Assembly: GCA_015232165.1 (NCBI GenBank)
Contig: JADGAE010000001.1
Location: 2,505-32,451, forward strand
DNA: 29,947 nucleotides
Source: Nitrospirota bacterium
GTDB lineage: Bacteria > Nitrospirota > Thermodesulfovibrionia > Thermodesulfovibrionales > Magnetobacteriaceae
Direction of reading: 5' to 3'
The position numbers and the translations under genes are program-made. Positions 8,342 through 15,759 of this stretch are shown in pieces. The number at the start of each line of letters is the position of its first letter. The first letter of the stretch is position 1. The notes beneath the pieces are model-generated. The model did no database searches and was not told the origin of the DNA. It saw only the letters and a list, made by a program, of their open reading frames with translations.

Positions 8342-9190
8342 TTACATACGCATCGGTACACCCCTCGTGGCCAGATACTGCTTGGCCTCGGATATGGAGT
8401 GCTGCCTGAAGTGAAATATGGATGCGGCCAACACGGCATCGGCCTTGCCCTGGTCCAGGGCCTCAAACAGGTGCTCCAATCCCCCGGCCCCTCCGGAGGC
8501 GATCACCGGTATCGACACGGCTTCGGACACCGCCCTTGTAAGCTCTATATCATAGCCGCCCTTGGTGCCGTCTTTGTCCATGCTGGTAAGCAGGATTTCC
8601 CCGGCCCCAAGGGATTGCATATATACTGCCCAATCAACGGCATCAATGGCCACCGGCCTTCTGCCCCCGTGCGTGTAGACCTCCCACCTTCGGATACCGT
8701 CCTTAGCTGTCTCTGGTTCTATGCGGAGGTGACTGAAGTCGTCTTTGAGCCATTGGGGCGGTCTTTGTTCTACAGCCGCTGAACCCGTGTATCTCTTGGC
8801 GTCTATGGCCACCACTATGCACTGACTACCAAAACGTCCCGAGGCCTTCTTTATAAAGTCGGGGTTGTTGACGGCAGCCGTGTTGATCGATACCTTGTCG
8901 CACCCGGCATTTAACAACGCCCTTATATCCTCGGTGCTGCTGATGCCTCCGCCTACCGTCAGGGGGATAAAAACCTCAGCCGCAGTGCGTTCCACCACGT
9001 CAAGGATAATCTTGCGCTTTTCGTGCGATGCCGTGATGTCGAGGTAGGTCAGCTCATCGGCACCCTCGCCGTCGTAGAATATGGCATTTTCAACGGGGTC
9101 TCCGGCATCCCTGATATTTACAAAATTAACGCCCTTGACTACCCGCCCGTCCCGTACATCCAGACACGGTATGATCCTCTTTGCAAGCAT
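8342..9190 (-). CDS. hisF: imidazole glycerol phosphate synthase cyclase subunit HisF
   Basis: HisF is the TIM-barrel subunit that combines PRFAR with ammonia from HisH to make imidazole glycerol phosphate and AICAR in histidine synthesis. Both catalytic aspartates are at canonical positions: D11 (CLDV) and D130 (AIDAKR). [30 protein letters not shown] and AASIFHF are also present. The protein is 282 residues against about 252 usual. The excess is one insertion at about 134-166, directly after AIDAKR and before WEVYTHGGR. An AAGGAG ribosome binding site precedes the ATG. No hisH or hisA is nearby. Confidence 0.95.
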   Translation of the reverse strand: MLAKRIIPCLDVRDGRVVKGVNFVNIRDAGDPVENAIFYDGEGADELTYLDITASHEKRKIILDVVERTAAEVFIPLTVGGGISSTEDIRALLNAGCDKVSINTAAVNNPDFIKKASGRFGSQCIVVAIDAKRYTGSAAVEQRPPQWLKDDFSHLRIEPETAKDGIRRWEVYTHGGRRPVAIDAVDWAVYMQSLGAGEILLTSMDKDGTKGGYDIELTRAVSEAVSIPVIASGGAGGLEHLFEALDQGKADAVLAASIFHFRQHSISEAKQYLATRGVPMRM

Positions 9191-9218
9191 GCCACTCTCC
9201 TTAACGTTTTAATCTCTA

Positions 9219-9545
9219 TTAAGAGGTAAGACCTCTGTTAATAGCCCTTGTTTTACGCCAATCCCCAAGTGTGGTGGGTGCGTTTTGGGCGCATTCCTGC
9301 ATTTCAATAATCAATTTGGCTATGGCATCCTTGCCGTTGTCTTCCAGTTTAAACAATCTCATGCCATCAACTGATTTCATTGTATACTCCCTAGCAGACT
9401 TTTTGCAAATGCCCGTGCCCGGTTCCTTTTCATTTCCTGTGGGTAACTCAACTACGGTTAGCGACCAACGGGAGCGGGAGGTACAATCTACCGATTTATC
9501 CTTTATAGGCTTTCCCTCGAAAACAATAGAGATTAAAGGCACCAT
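9219..9545 (-). CDS. small hypothetical protein
   Basis: A 108-residue open frame, soluble and charged, that I do not recognise. The composition (acidic helices near KLEDNGKDAIAKLIIEM) looks more protein-like than the opposing frame at 9271-9675. There is no strong ribosome binding site before the ATG, and upstream codons reach a stop quickly. It lies 28 bp upstream of hisF on the same strand. An imperfect inverted repeat (9216-9243, AGAGGT-AAG-ACCTCT core) spans its stop codon. The rest of the 522-bp gap between hisF and argJ holds only the short repeat at 9625. Confidence 0.4.
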   Translation of the reverse strand: MVPLISIVFEGKPIKDKSVDCTSRSRWSLTVVELPTGNEKEPGTGICKKSAREYTMKSVDGMRLFKLEDNGKDAIAKLIIEMQECAQNAPTTLGDWRKTRAINRGLTS

Positions 9546-9624
9546 GATAAGGCTTACTATTGCTCATCACATAACATACATAGGCGGGGTTGTTAATATT
9601 ACCCACTCAAAGTTGGAAAGAGCC

Positions 9625-9643
9625 AAATATAAAGAGGATACGG
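9625..9643 (+). repeat. 19-bp match to the end of the family B element
   Basis: AAATATAAAGAGGATACGG is identical to the reverse complement of 5081-5099, that is, one terminus of the nested family B element plus two flanking bases. No partner terminus was found nearby, so it may be a remnant end. Confidence 0.55.
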
Positions 9644-9712
9644 TTTTGTTTGAAAATTTTGTGCCTCAAATATAAAATAACTGCATGGACTGTTGTCGCT
9701 GTAGATGCTGAT

Positions 9713-10909
9713 TTAGCTCCTGTAGTGTGCGTTTATCTTGACGTAGTCCTCTGTGAGGTCGCAAGTAAATATCTTGGCAGAGCCGCCCCCTGTATTGATA
9801 TCGATGGTGATGATCAGGTCGCTCTTTTTGTTAAAGACCTCATAGGCCAAGGAGTCGTTGTTTGCGCCGTGACCGTTTTTGACCACAAGCACGTCATCAA
9901 AATAGACATCCACGACACCGGGGTCAAATTCCACGCCGGAGTAACCAATGGCGGCCATTATCCTGCCCCAATTGGCATCTCCACCGTATATGGCAGTCTT
10001 GACCAATAGTGAGTTGGCAACGCTCCTTGCAAGTCTGTTGGCATCGCCATCGGTTCTTGCACCGACGACCTTTACCGTGACAAACCTGGTGGCACCCTCG
10101 CCATCCTTGACGCACATGACGGCCAGCTCCATTAGGACCTCCTGAAGCACCGCCCTGAAGGAATTAAACCCATCCCCTGGTGCAACCACTCGCTCGTTGC
10201 CGGCCAAGCCGTTGGCCAACGCCAGGACGGTGTCATTTGTGCTCATGTCGGCATCAATGGTTATCTTGTTAAAGGTGTTATCCACCGCCTCAACCAGGGC
10301 AAGTTGCAGGGCGGTGTGGTCAATGGCCAGGTCGGTTATGACAAAACACAAAAGCGTGGCCATATCCGGGGATATCATGCCGGCCCCCTTTGCGATGGCT
10401 GCCACGGTGGCAGTGCAGCGGCCTGTCTCCATGTCTCTGGAAACGGCCTTGGGGAAGGTATCCGTTGTCATGATTGCCGAGGCCGCATCCAGTAACGTCC
10501 TGCTGGTGGGGTTGACCAGTGACTCTTGTAGGGCCGGCTTGATCCTCGACATCGGAAGTTGCACGCCGATTACACCGGTGGATGCCACCAGGCACTCGTC
10601 CTTGGCAATGTGCAGGGCGTCAGAGACTATGCCGGAGATTTCAACCGCGTTGTCCAGGCCCTGCCGGTCCGTGCAGGCGTTTGCGTTACCGCTGTTTATG
10701 ACAACGGCCCGGGCCGACCCTCCTTTGATCCTCTCCATGTCCAGGAGCACGGGGGCGGCCTTTACCACGTTCTTTGTAAACACGCCCGCCGCCGATGCCG
10801 GTGCGGTTGATGATATGACGACTATATCACTGCGACAGTGGGTCTTGATTGCCGCCTCCGCAGTCGTGATTATAAATCCCCTTGGTAGTTTGTGTTCACT
10901 CTCTTGCAC
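9713..10909 (-). CDS. argJ: bifunctional glutamate N-acetyltransferase / N-acetylglutamate synthase ArgJ
   Basis: ArgJ transfers the acetyl group from N-acetylornithine to glutamate in the cyclic arginine pathway, and some members also use acetyl-CoA. The 398-residue precursor cleaves itself before a conserved threonine to give alpha and beta chains. That site is visible as KGAGMISPDMATLL, with T185 as the nucleophile of the beta chain. Other signatures are NSGNANACT (72-80), STGVIG (110-115), DADMSTNDT and GGDANWGRI. The start is GTG with an AAAGGGGA ribosome binding site. A family A repeat element lies between argJ and the divergently transcribed hslV. Confidence 0.95.
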   Translation of the reverse strand: MQESEHKLPRGFIITTAEAAIKTHCRSDIVVISSTAPASAAGVFTKNVVKAAPVLLDMERIKGGSARAVVINSGNANACTDRQGLDNAVEISGIVSDALHIAKDECLVASTGVIGVQLPMSRIKPALQESLVNPTSRTLLDAASAIMTTDTFPKAVSRDMETGRCTATVAAIAKGAGMISPDMATLLCFVITDLAIDHTALQLALVEAVDNTFNKITIDADMSTNDTVLALANGLAGNERVVAPGDGFNSFRAVLQEVLMELAVMCVKDGEGATRFVTVKVVGARTDGDANRLARSVANSLLVKTAIYGGDANWGRIMAAIGYSGVEFDPGVVDVYFDDVLVVKNGHGANNDSLAYEVFNKKSDLIITIDINTGGGSAKIFTCDLTEDYVKINAHYRS

Positions 10910-11006
10910 TCTTTGTCCCCTTTAACGTTTCTTGCTTTAAGATTAATTTGACAATGTCATGCTACTATACTAAACTAAAACCGTTGAAAACATCAATAAT
11001 AGTCAC

Positions 11007-11242
11007 CAGGGCAATCGCATTAGAAAGTTTGATGCGTTGTAAATGCTTGACCTTAAGAGATTGTCTGAACCAGGATTAAACGGATGGAAGGATTTACAGG
11101 ATATAGACTCATGCCATTGACACATTCATTATGCTTTTTTTTAACCTAATCCTGAAAATCTCTTAATCCGTAAAGTTAAATTTGCTACCTACGGTTGCAG
11201 GCGTGGTTCAGACATTATTTTTGTTCACATGCGATTGCCCAG
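11007..11242 (+). mobile_element. MITE-like element, family A ends with a different core (236 bp)
   Basis: Terminal inverted repeats CAGGGCAATCGCAT (11007-11020) and ATGCGATTGCCCAG (11229-11242) match at 13 of 14 positions and share the ends of family A. The interior is unlike the 175-bp copies. It holds a second palindrome, TGTCTGAACCAGGATT from 11062 to TGGTTCAGACA at 11204-11214, related to the element at 25581-25690. It has no coding capacity. It sits in the divergent argJ/hslV intergenic region and ends about 40 bp before the hslV start codon. Confidence 0.8.
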
Positions 11243-11284
11243 GGTGTGGTATTTTTTTTTGTGAACTTTCTGCTAAGATAGTGT

Positions 11285-11857
11285 ATGTTGGATAGATTAC
11301 CTCAGATACATGGTACGACGGTTATCTGTGTACGCAGAAAAAACCAGGAGTGTCCTGGAGAAGTAAAGAGCGGTGTCGTTATGGCCGGTGACGGACAGGT
11401 TACCTTGGGGAGCACGGTGTTAAAACACAATGCCAAAAAGGTCAGAAAGATGTACTCGGGCAAGGTGTTGGCCGGTTTTGCCGGGTCAACTGCCGACGCC
11501 ATTACACTGTTTGAGAAGTTTGAGGGAAAGCTCGAGGCCTACAGGGGCAACATGACACGCGCTGCCGTGGAGCTTGCCAAGGAGTGGAGAACGGATAAGA
11601 TGTTGAGGAGGCTTGAGGCGTTGCTGTTGGTTGCCGATAAAGATATTACCTTAATAATCTCCGGTAATGGGGACGTAATAGAGCCGGATAAAGGGGTTGC
11701 CACCATCGGTTCGGGCGGACCTTATGCCGAGGCCGCGGCCTTGGCTCTCTGTGAGCATACCTCTATGGGGGCCAAGGAGATTGTTCAAGGCGCTATGGAG
11801 ATTGCCGCCGATATCTGCGTGTACACAAATAAAAATATAACTTTTGAGGAATTATGA
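11285..11857 (+). CDS. hslV: ATP-dependent protease proteolytic subunit HslV
   Basis: HslV is the threonine peptidase that forms a double hexamer capped by the HslU unfoldase. The 190-residue protein shows the N-terminal active site [10 protein letters not shown]. The catalytic residue should be T11 after removal of a 10-residue propeptide, which is longer than the usual single Met. [24 protein letters not shown], the [10 protein letters not shown] region and IGSGGPYA are also family motifs. About eight extra residues (around ECPGEVK) sit in the first hairpin. There is no clear Shine-Dalgarno sequence, and TAAGAT is only a few bases from the ATG. hslU follows directly. Confidence 0.96.
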   Translation: MLDRLPQIHGTTVICVRRKNQECPGEVKSGVVMAGDGQVTLGSTVLKHNAKKVRKMYSGKVLAGFAGSTADAITLFEKFEGKLEAYRGNMTRAAVELAKEWRTDKMLRRLEALLLVADKDITLIISGNGDVIEPDKGVATIGSGGPYAEAAALALCEHTSMGAKEIVQGAMEIAADICVYTNKNITFEEL

Positions 11858-11858
11858 A

Positions 11859-13199
11859 ATGAACGACCTGACACCGAGCATGATTGTGTGTGAACTTGAT
11901 AAATACATAATAGGGCAGAATAAGGCAAAAAAGGCCGTGTCCATAGCCCTGCGCAACAGGTGGCGACGACAGCAGTTGTCGGCGGCTCTTAGGGATGAGG
12001 TGTTGCCCAAGAATATCATAATGATTGGACCCACCGGTGTCGGTAAGACGGAGATTGCCAGGAGGTTGGCAAGGTTGGCCTGTGCGCCTTTTATAAAGGT
12101 CGAGGCCTCCAAGTTTACCGAGGTCGGATATGTAGGTCGCGATGTGGAGTCCATGATACGAGACCTTACCGAACTGGCCATAAACATGATCAAGGAAGAG
12201 CACTTTGAAAAAATCCAGGAGCGTGCCAGGGTCCTGGCCGAAGACAGAATGCTCGACATACTTTTACCACAGGCCAAGGCTAACAAAAACGGCCTGCCGA
12301 CAATTGAAGAAAAACAAAAATATAGCGAAACACGCGAAAAACTCAGAGAAAAACTAAGAGAAGGCAAACTGGACTCCAAGTACGTTGACATCGAAGTCAA
12401 GGAAAAGGTGATGCCATTTGGTGTCATATCAAACATCGGCCTGGAAGACCTCGAGATCAGTCTCAAGGAGATGCTTGGCAGCTTTATGCCCGAAAAATCA
12501 AAACGAAAAAAGGTGAAGGTCCCCGATGCCATCCAGCATCTTATCAAAGAAGAGGCCGGAAAGATGATAGACATGGACAAGGTCACCAAGGAGGCCATTA
12601 CCAGGACCGAGCAAAGCGGCATTGTCTTTGTCGATGAGATAGACAAGATAGCCGGTCGTGGTTCATCGAACGGGCCGGATGTCTCACGCGAGGGTGTCCA
12701 GAGGGACCTCCTGCCCATTGTCGAGGGAACAACGGTTACCACCAAACACGGACCCGTTAAGACCGATCACATACTGTTTATAGCCGCCGGGGCCTTCCAC
12801 GTCTCAAAACCGTCCGACTTGATTCCCGAGCTGCAGGGCAGGTTTCCCATCAGGGTGGAGCTGGAGGCGCTCGGTAAGGAAGACTTCATCCGCATACTGA
12901 CGGAGCCAAGCAACGCGCTGATCAAGCAGTACGTTGCCCTGATGGCCACTGAGAATTTTGAGATCGAGTTTCTGACAAACGCCATTGACGAAATAGCCGG
13001 CATCGCCTCAACCGTCAACGACAGAACGGAAAATATCGGAGCCAGACGCCTGCACACCGTCATGGAAAAGCTCCTTGAGGATATATCCTTTGAGTGTCCT
13101 GACCTGGAAAAAGGCAACCTCTATATAGACGACAACTATGTAAGGCTCAAGCTCTCCGATATTGTCAAGGATGAGGACCTCAGCAGGTACATCCTGTAA
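11859..13199 (+). CDS. hslU: ATP-dependent protease ATPase subunit HslU
   Basis: HslU (ClpY) is the AAA+ unfoldase that feeds substrates to HslV. The 446-residue protein has Walker [10 protein letters not shown], a pore-type region (VGRDVES), the intermediate I domain (about 110-240), Walker [30 protein letters not shown] and the C-terminal small domain with [11 protein letters not shown] chose the ATG at 11859, one base after the hslV stop, because GAGGA lies at a normal distance and the family N-terminus [17 protein letters not shown] follows. A TTG at 11844 would extend it by 5 residues. The last 38 bases are duplicated at 13680-13717. Confidence 0.96.
   Translation: MNDLTPSMIVCELDKYIIGQNKAKKAVSIALRNRWRRQQLSAALRDEVLPKNIIMIGPTGVGKTEIARRLARLACAPFIKVEASKFTEVGYVGRDVESMIRDLTELAINMIKEEHFEKIQERARVLAEDRMLDILLPQAKANKNGLPTIEEKQKYSETREKLREKLREGKLDSKYVDIEVKEKVMPFGVISNIGLEDLEISLKEMLGSFMPEKSKRKKVKVPDAIQHLIKEEAGKMIDMDKVTKEAITRTEQSGIVFVDEIDKIAGRGSSNGPDVSREGVQRDLLPIVEGTTVTTKHGPVKTDHILFIAAGAFHVSKPSDLIPELQGRFPIRVELEALGKEDFIRILTEPSNALIKQYVALMATENFEIEFLTNAIDEIAGIASTVNDRTENIGARRLHTVMEKLLEDISFECPDLEKGNLYIDDNYVRLKLSDIVKDEDLSRYIL
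13161..13198 (+). repeat. 38-bp direct repeat, copy 1 (hslU 3' end)
   Basis: The terminal 38 bases of hslU up to the second base of its stop codon match 13680-13717 at 37 of 38 positions (C at 13166 against T at 13685). The two copies bracket the toxin-antitoxin module. Confidence 0.95.
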
Positions 13200-13221
13200 T
13201 AGAGATGATGAGGAGGTGGAC

Positions 13222-13413
13222 ATGGTGACTAACATTAAAGATATTTCTGTTGATGATGCAGAACATCCGATAGAACAAAAAGTCGTTGAATTTTTAGTTG
13301 ACCCGGATGCAGGGCTACAGTTAAGGGAAGAGTTTGTAACTGAAATAGAGCAAAGACTGAACAAACAATCCAAAAGGATATCGCATTCTGAGGTAATGAG
13401 AAGATTTGCTTGA
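13222..13413 (+). CDS. putative antitoxin of a RelE-type toxin-antitoxin pair
   Basis: A 63-residue acidic protein directly upstream of, and overlapping by 8 bp, a RelE-like toxin gene. This gives it the size, charge and position of a type II antitoxin. I do not recognise its DNA-binding family. The C-terminus (RISHSEVMRRFA) resembles the short tail found in many small antitoxins. I chose the ATG at 13222 because a perfect AGGAGG lies at 13211-13216; an open frame runs further back into the end of hslU. The AT-rich composition differs from hslU and rlpA on either side, which suggests an acquired cassette. Confidence 0.75.
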   Translation: MVTNIKDISVDDAEHPIEQKVVEFLVDPDAGLQLREEFVTEIEQRLNKQSKRISHSEVMRRFA

Positions 13414-13657
13414 GGTTGAGTGGACTGAAGAAGCAATAGAGGATTTAAAAAAATTTGATATTCAAGTAACACAAAGAATTGTAAAGAAAGTTTTATGGCT
13501 ATCTGAGCAATTTGATAATATAACACCAGAGAGTCTTTCAGGACAACGCAAAGGGGAGTTTAAGTTAAAAGTAGGAAGTTGGAGGGTCATATATAGGGTG
13601 GAAAAGGACATAATCGTTATTTATGCGGTTGGACATCGAAGTGCAATATACAAGTGA
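13406..13657 (+). CDS. RelE/ParE family toxin
   Basis: An 83-residue basic protein of the RelE/ParE fold. RelE members cleave mRNA in the ribosome, whereas ParE members inhibit gyrase. Visible features are the N-terminal strand EVEWTEEAIEDLKKF, a helical pair, the core GEFKLKVGSWRVIYRVE and the end VGHRSAIYK. Basic and aromatic residues (R, Y, H) near the C-terminus suit an RNase role, but the target is not certain. The start is TTG, inside the antitoxin's last codons, which implies translational coupling. The pair lies between two copies of the hslU 3' end. Confidence 0.87.
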   Translation: MLEVEWTEEAIEDLKKFDIQVTQRIVKKVLWLSEQFDNITPESLSGQRKGEFKLKVGSWRVIYRVEKDIIVIYAVGHRSAIYK

Positions 13658-13679
13658 AGGGATAAAAAAATCCGTCCTA

Positions 13680-13717
13680 ATTGTTAAGGATGAGGACCTC
13701 AGCAGGTACATCCTGTA
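13680..13717 (+). repeat. 38-bp direct repeat, copy 2
   Basis: This copy of the hslU 3' end runs directly into TAG and the ribosome binding region of rlpA (start 13729). The likely ancestral order was therefore hslU-stop-rlpA with about 10 bases between, before the cassette was inserted. Confidence 0.95.
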
Positions 13718-13728
13718 GGTGGACAGGG

Positions 13729-14457
13729 ATGGGGTGGGTGGTAGGGTGGACACTCATACTGCTCTTAGGCGTTATGTTGGCAGGGTGCACCAGGACGACG
13801 GTCAGGGTCAAGAGGTCGGTTCGTGGCTATGAGCACCTGAGGCCCGTCACACCACCGACCAAACACCCCGATATAAGTAAACTCCCCCAGGGCAGTAGCA
13901 TCATGATAGCCTCCTGGTACGGGCTTGACTTTCATGGCAAACCCACGGCCTCCGGGGAGATTTATGATATGTACGCCTACTCGGCGGCACACAAGACCCT
14001 CCCTTTTGGGACGCTGCTCAACGTGACAAACCCGCAAAGCGGTATTTCAACCGGGGTTGTGGTCAACGACAGGGGCCCCTTTGTCGACGGAAGAGATCTG
14101 GACCTCTCTTATGGGGCGGCCAAGGAGATTGGGCTTATCGGGCAGGGTGTAGGCGTGGTTGAGATAGAGTACATGGGCAGGGACGGCAAGTATGTCAAGT
14201 ACATAAAGGTTGCCGATACGTTAGTTAAGGGTTCCTACACCGTTCAGATAGCCTCCTTTGAGGATAAGCAAAACGCCCTCAGACTTAAAAAGGCCCTGCA
14301 ATTACAGTACGAAGGTGTCTTTATCGCGGAGGCCACCGTTAATGCAAGGACGTTTCACAGGGTGCGGGTTGGCAGGTATAAGGATAAGCCCGCAGCAATA
14401 GCCACCGCCAAGACCCTCGCCGAAGAAGGCTACGATACACTCGTCACCGACGATTAA
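13729..14457 (+). CDS. rlpA: RlpA-like septal ring lipoprotein (DPBB and SPOR domains)
   Basis: RlpA is an outer-membrane lipoprotein that cleaves peptide-free glycan strands at the division septum. The 242-residue protein starts with a signal peptide and lipobox LAGC (C20 lipidated). It has a double-psi beta-barrel domain (about 58-150) with ASWYG, E77, H88 in AAHKTLPFGT and D114 in VNDRGPF. It ends with a SPOR domain (about 168-242, SYTVQIASF) that binds denuded septal glycan. I chose the ATG at 13729 because the signal peptide starts there; the open frame upstream is only the duplicated hslU end. The original partner upstream was probably hslU. Confidence 0.93.
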   Translation: MGWVVGWTLILLLGVMLAGCTRTTVRVKRSVRGYEHLRPVTPPTKHPDISKLPQGSSIMIASWYGLDFHGKPTASGEIYDMYAYSAAHKTLPFGTLLNVTNPQSGISTGVVVNDRGPFVDGRDLDLSYGAAKEIGLIGQGVGVVEIEYMGRDGKYVKYIKVADTLVKGSYTVQIASFEDKQNALRLKKALQLQYEGVFIAEATVNARTFHRVRVGRYKDKPAAIATAKTLAEEGYDTLVTDD

Positions 14458-14512
14458 GCATTCATCAGTGGGGGGGAGAGAGCCGCTCCCGGCTTAATTG
14501 TCGCACCAGCCC

Positions 14513-14687
14513 CAGGGTAATCGCATTTGACTGTAAAAAAAAAAAGAATGGGGAGCTTTGCTCCCCCTCAGACCCCCTCACAAGGGGTCACAGACCCCTT
14601 GACCCCGTAAAGGGCTGGTTGACATATTGGAGAGTGATTATTTTAGCACAAAAAAACATCATAATTATTTCAAATGCGATAGCCCTG
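14513..14687 (-). mobile_element. MITE-like element, family A copy 2 (175 bp, intact)
   Basis: Terminal inverted repeats CAGGGTAATCGCATTTGA (14513-14530) and TCAAATGCGATAGCCCTG (14670-14687) match family A. The interior contains GC hairpins such as GGGGAGC-TTT-GCTCCCC and the reverse complement of GCCCTTTACGGGGTCAAGGG. A likely 10-bp target duplication flanks it, GCACCAGCCC at 14503-14512 and GCACCAACCC at 14688-14697 (9 of 10). It lies between rlpA and the glycosyltransferase and carries no gene. Confidence 0.88.
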
Positions 14688-14728
14688 GCACCAACCCCGG
14701 CTACAGAGCGCCCTTCTTCTTTCGTGCC

Positions 14729-15754
14729 TTATGCCGTAAACAGCGTCAGGATGTGTTTTTCAAAGAGCCTCTTGCTTTGTGAGAGTGCGTACTTTTTAGC
14801 CGTATTGAACCCGTTAGCAATCAGACCGGACTTGAGGTTATTGTCATTCAATACGGTTCGTAGCCCCTTTGTCAGACACTTGACATCCTCAATGGGACAC
14901 ACGATGGCATCCACGCCATCCGTTAGGATGTTCGCCGCCTCCGTCGTCACCACGGGAGCACCGCAGGCCAGGGCCTCAAGCACAAACAGCGGCAACCCCT
15001 CATGCCGTGAGGGATACAACAGGACGTCAGACGCCGAAAGTATCTTGCGTATCCTGTCGGGTGTTACAAAGCCAAACCGCCGCATCTTAAACGGCGTATC
15101 CAAGTCCTCTCCCACCGACCAGACCGCCAGGGAACCGGAATCGATCTCCGCCTTGAACTGAGCCAGCACACGTAGGCCCACGTCAAAACCCTTCCGGTAA
15201 TCGCTGCGTCCAAAGACCAGGACCACGGGGCGGCCATCTTTGAGCGACATGTACTCCGGATCGGGATAAAACACCTCCGTATCAACACCGTTTGACACCA
15301 CCCGCACATCCGCCTTAAAGTGCCGCTTTAGCACCTGCCCCAACGCCTCGGAGCATGCTATAGTGGGGATTTTCTGCACTCTGAGACAGTAAAAGTACAC
15401 CGCCCTTATGAGCAGCCTCATCAACGGGCTTTTATAGTAGGACTCATCATAGTCCAGGGCAAGATACAGGAGTCTGTTTTTGTTATTAAATGACAGAAAG
15501 AACGCCATCATGACAATGTCCGCAATGACAACATCGTATGATTCGGAAAACAACAGCGCCTTGAGTATGGTAACGGACTTGCTCTTTAGTCTGGAAATCC
15601 TGTGTATCCCGGCCTTGACCTCAAAGACCGTATCAAGGACGTTGGTAGCGATTGTAACATCATGCCCCTGCTCTACCAAGTAGTTGGCATAGTCTATATC
15701 CACCTTGTCTCCGCCGCGACTTAGCAGCGAGTGTCTGAAGAAACATATCTTCAT
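14729..15754 (-). CDS. glycosyltransferase family 4 protein
   Basis: A 341-residue GT-B fold glycosyltransferase that transfers a sugar from an activated donor. Two Rossmann domains are visible. The N-terminal domain has an acceptor-side RGGDKVDIDYANYLVEQGH. The C-terminal domain has VVLVFGRSDYRKGFD and the retaining GT4 E-x7-E motif in HEGLPLFVLEALACGAPVV. I chose the ATG at 15754 because GGGAGGA precedes it and the fold begins there; the open frame continues 39 residues upstream into the PiT gene. It follows the PiT stop by 5 bp and is probably the last gene of that operon. Donor and acceptor are unknown. Confidence 0.9.
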   Translation of the reverse strand: MKICFFRHSLLSRGGDKVDIDYANYLVEQGHDVTIATNVLDTVFEVKAGIHRISRLKSKSVTILKALLFSESYDVVIADIVMMAFFLSFNNKNRLLYLALDYDESYYKSPLMRLLIRAVYFYCLRVQKIPTIACSEALGQVLKRHFKADVRVVSNGVDTEVFYPDPEYMSLKDGRPVVLVFGRSDYRKGFDVGLRVLAQFKAEIDSGSLAVWSVGEDLDTPFKMRRFGFVTPDRIRKILSASDVLLYPSRHEGLPLFVLEALACGAPVVTTEAANILTDGVDAIVCPIEDVKCLTKGLRTVLNDNNLKSGLIANGFNTAKKYALSQSKRLFEKHILTLFTA

Positions 15755-15759
15755 AATAT

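Noticed and set aside
8171..8782. 203-residue plus-strand open frame
   Set aside because: Antisense to hisF and the CPBP gene, low-complexity composition with many Pro/Arg/His, no family features.
9271..9675. 134-residue plus-strand open frame opposite the small hypothetical gene
   Set aside because: No ribosome binding site and no recognisable features; it runs through the remnant repeat at 9625. The minus-strand frame is somewhat more protein-like.
10197..10925. 242-residue plus-strand open frame
   Set aside because: Antisense to argJ, whose motifs are complete.
11007..11242. Target duplication at the family A-ended element before hslV
   Set aside because: Flanking 10-mers do not match convincingly, so no duplication is claimed for this copy.
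11852..12745. 297-residue minus-strand open frame
   Set aside because: Fully antisense to hslU; Ser-rich translation typical of a shadow frame.
13162..13221. Earlier start for the antitoxin inside hslU
   Set aside because: The 20 extra residues are just the hslU end in another frame; AGGAGG precedes the ATG at 13222.
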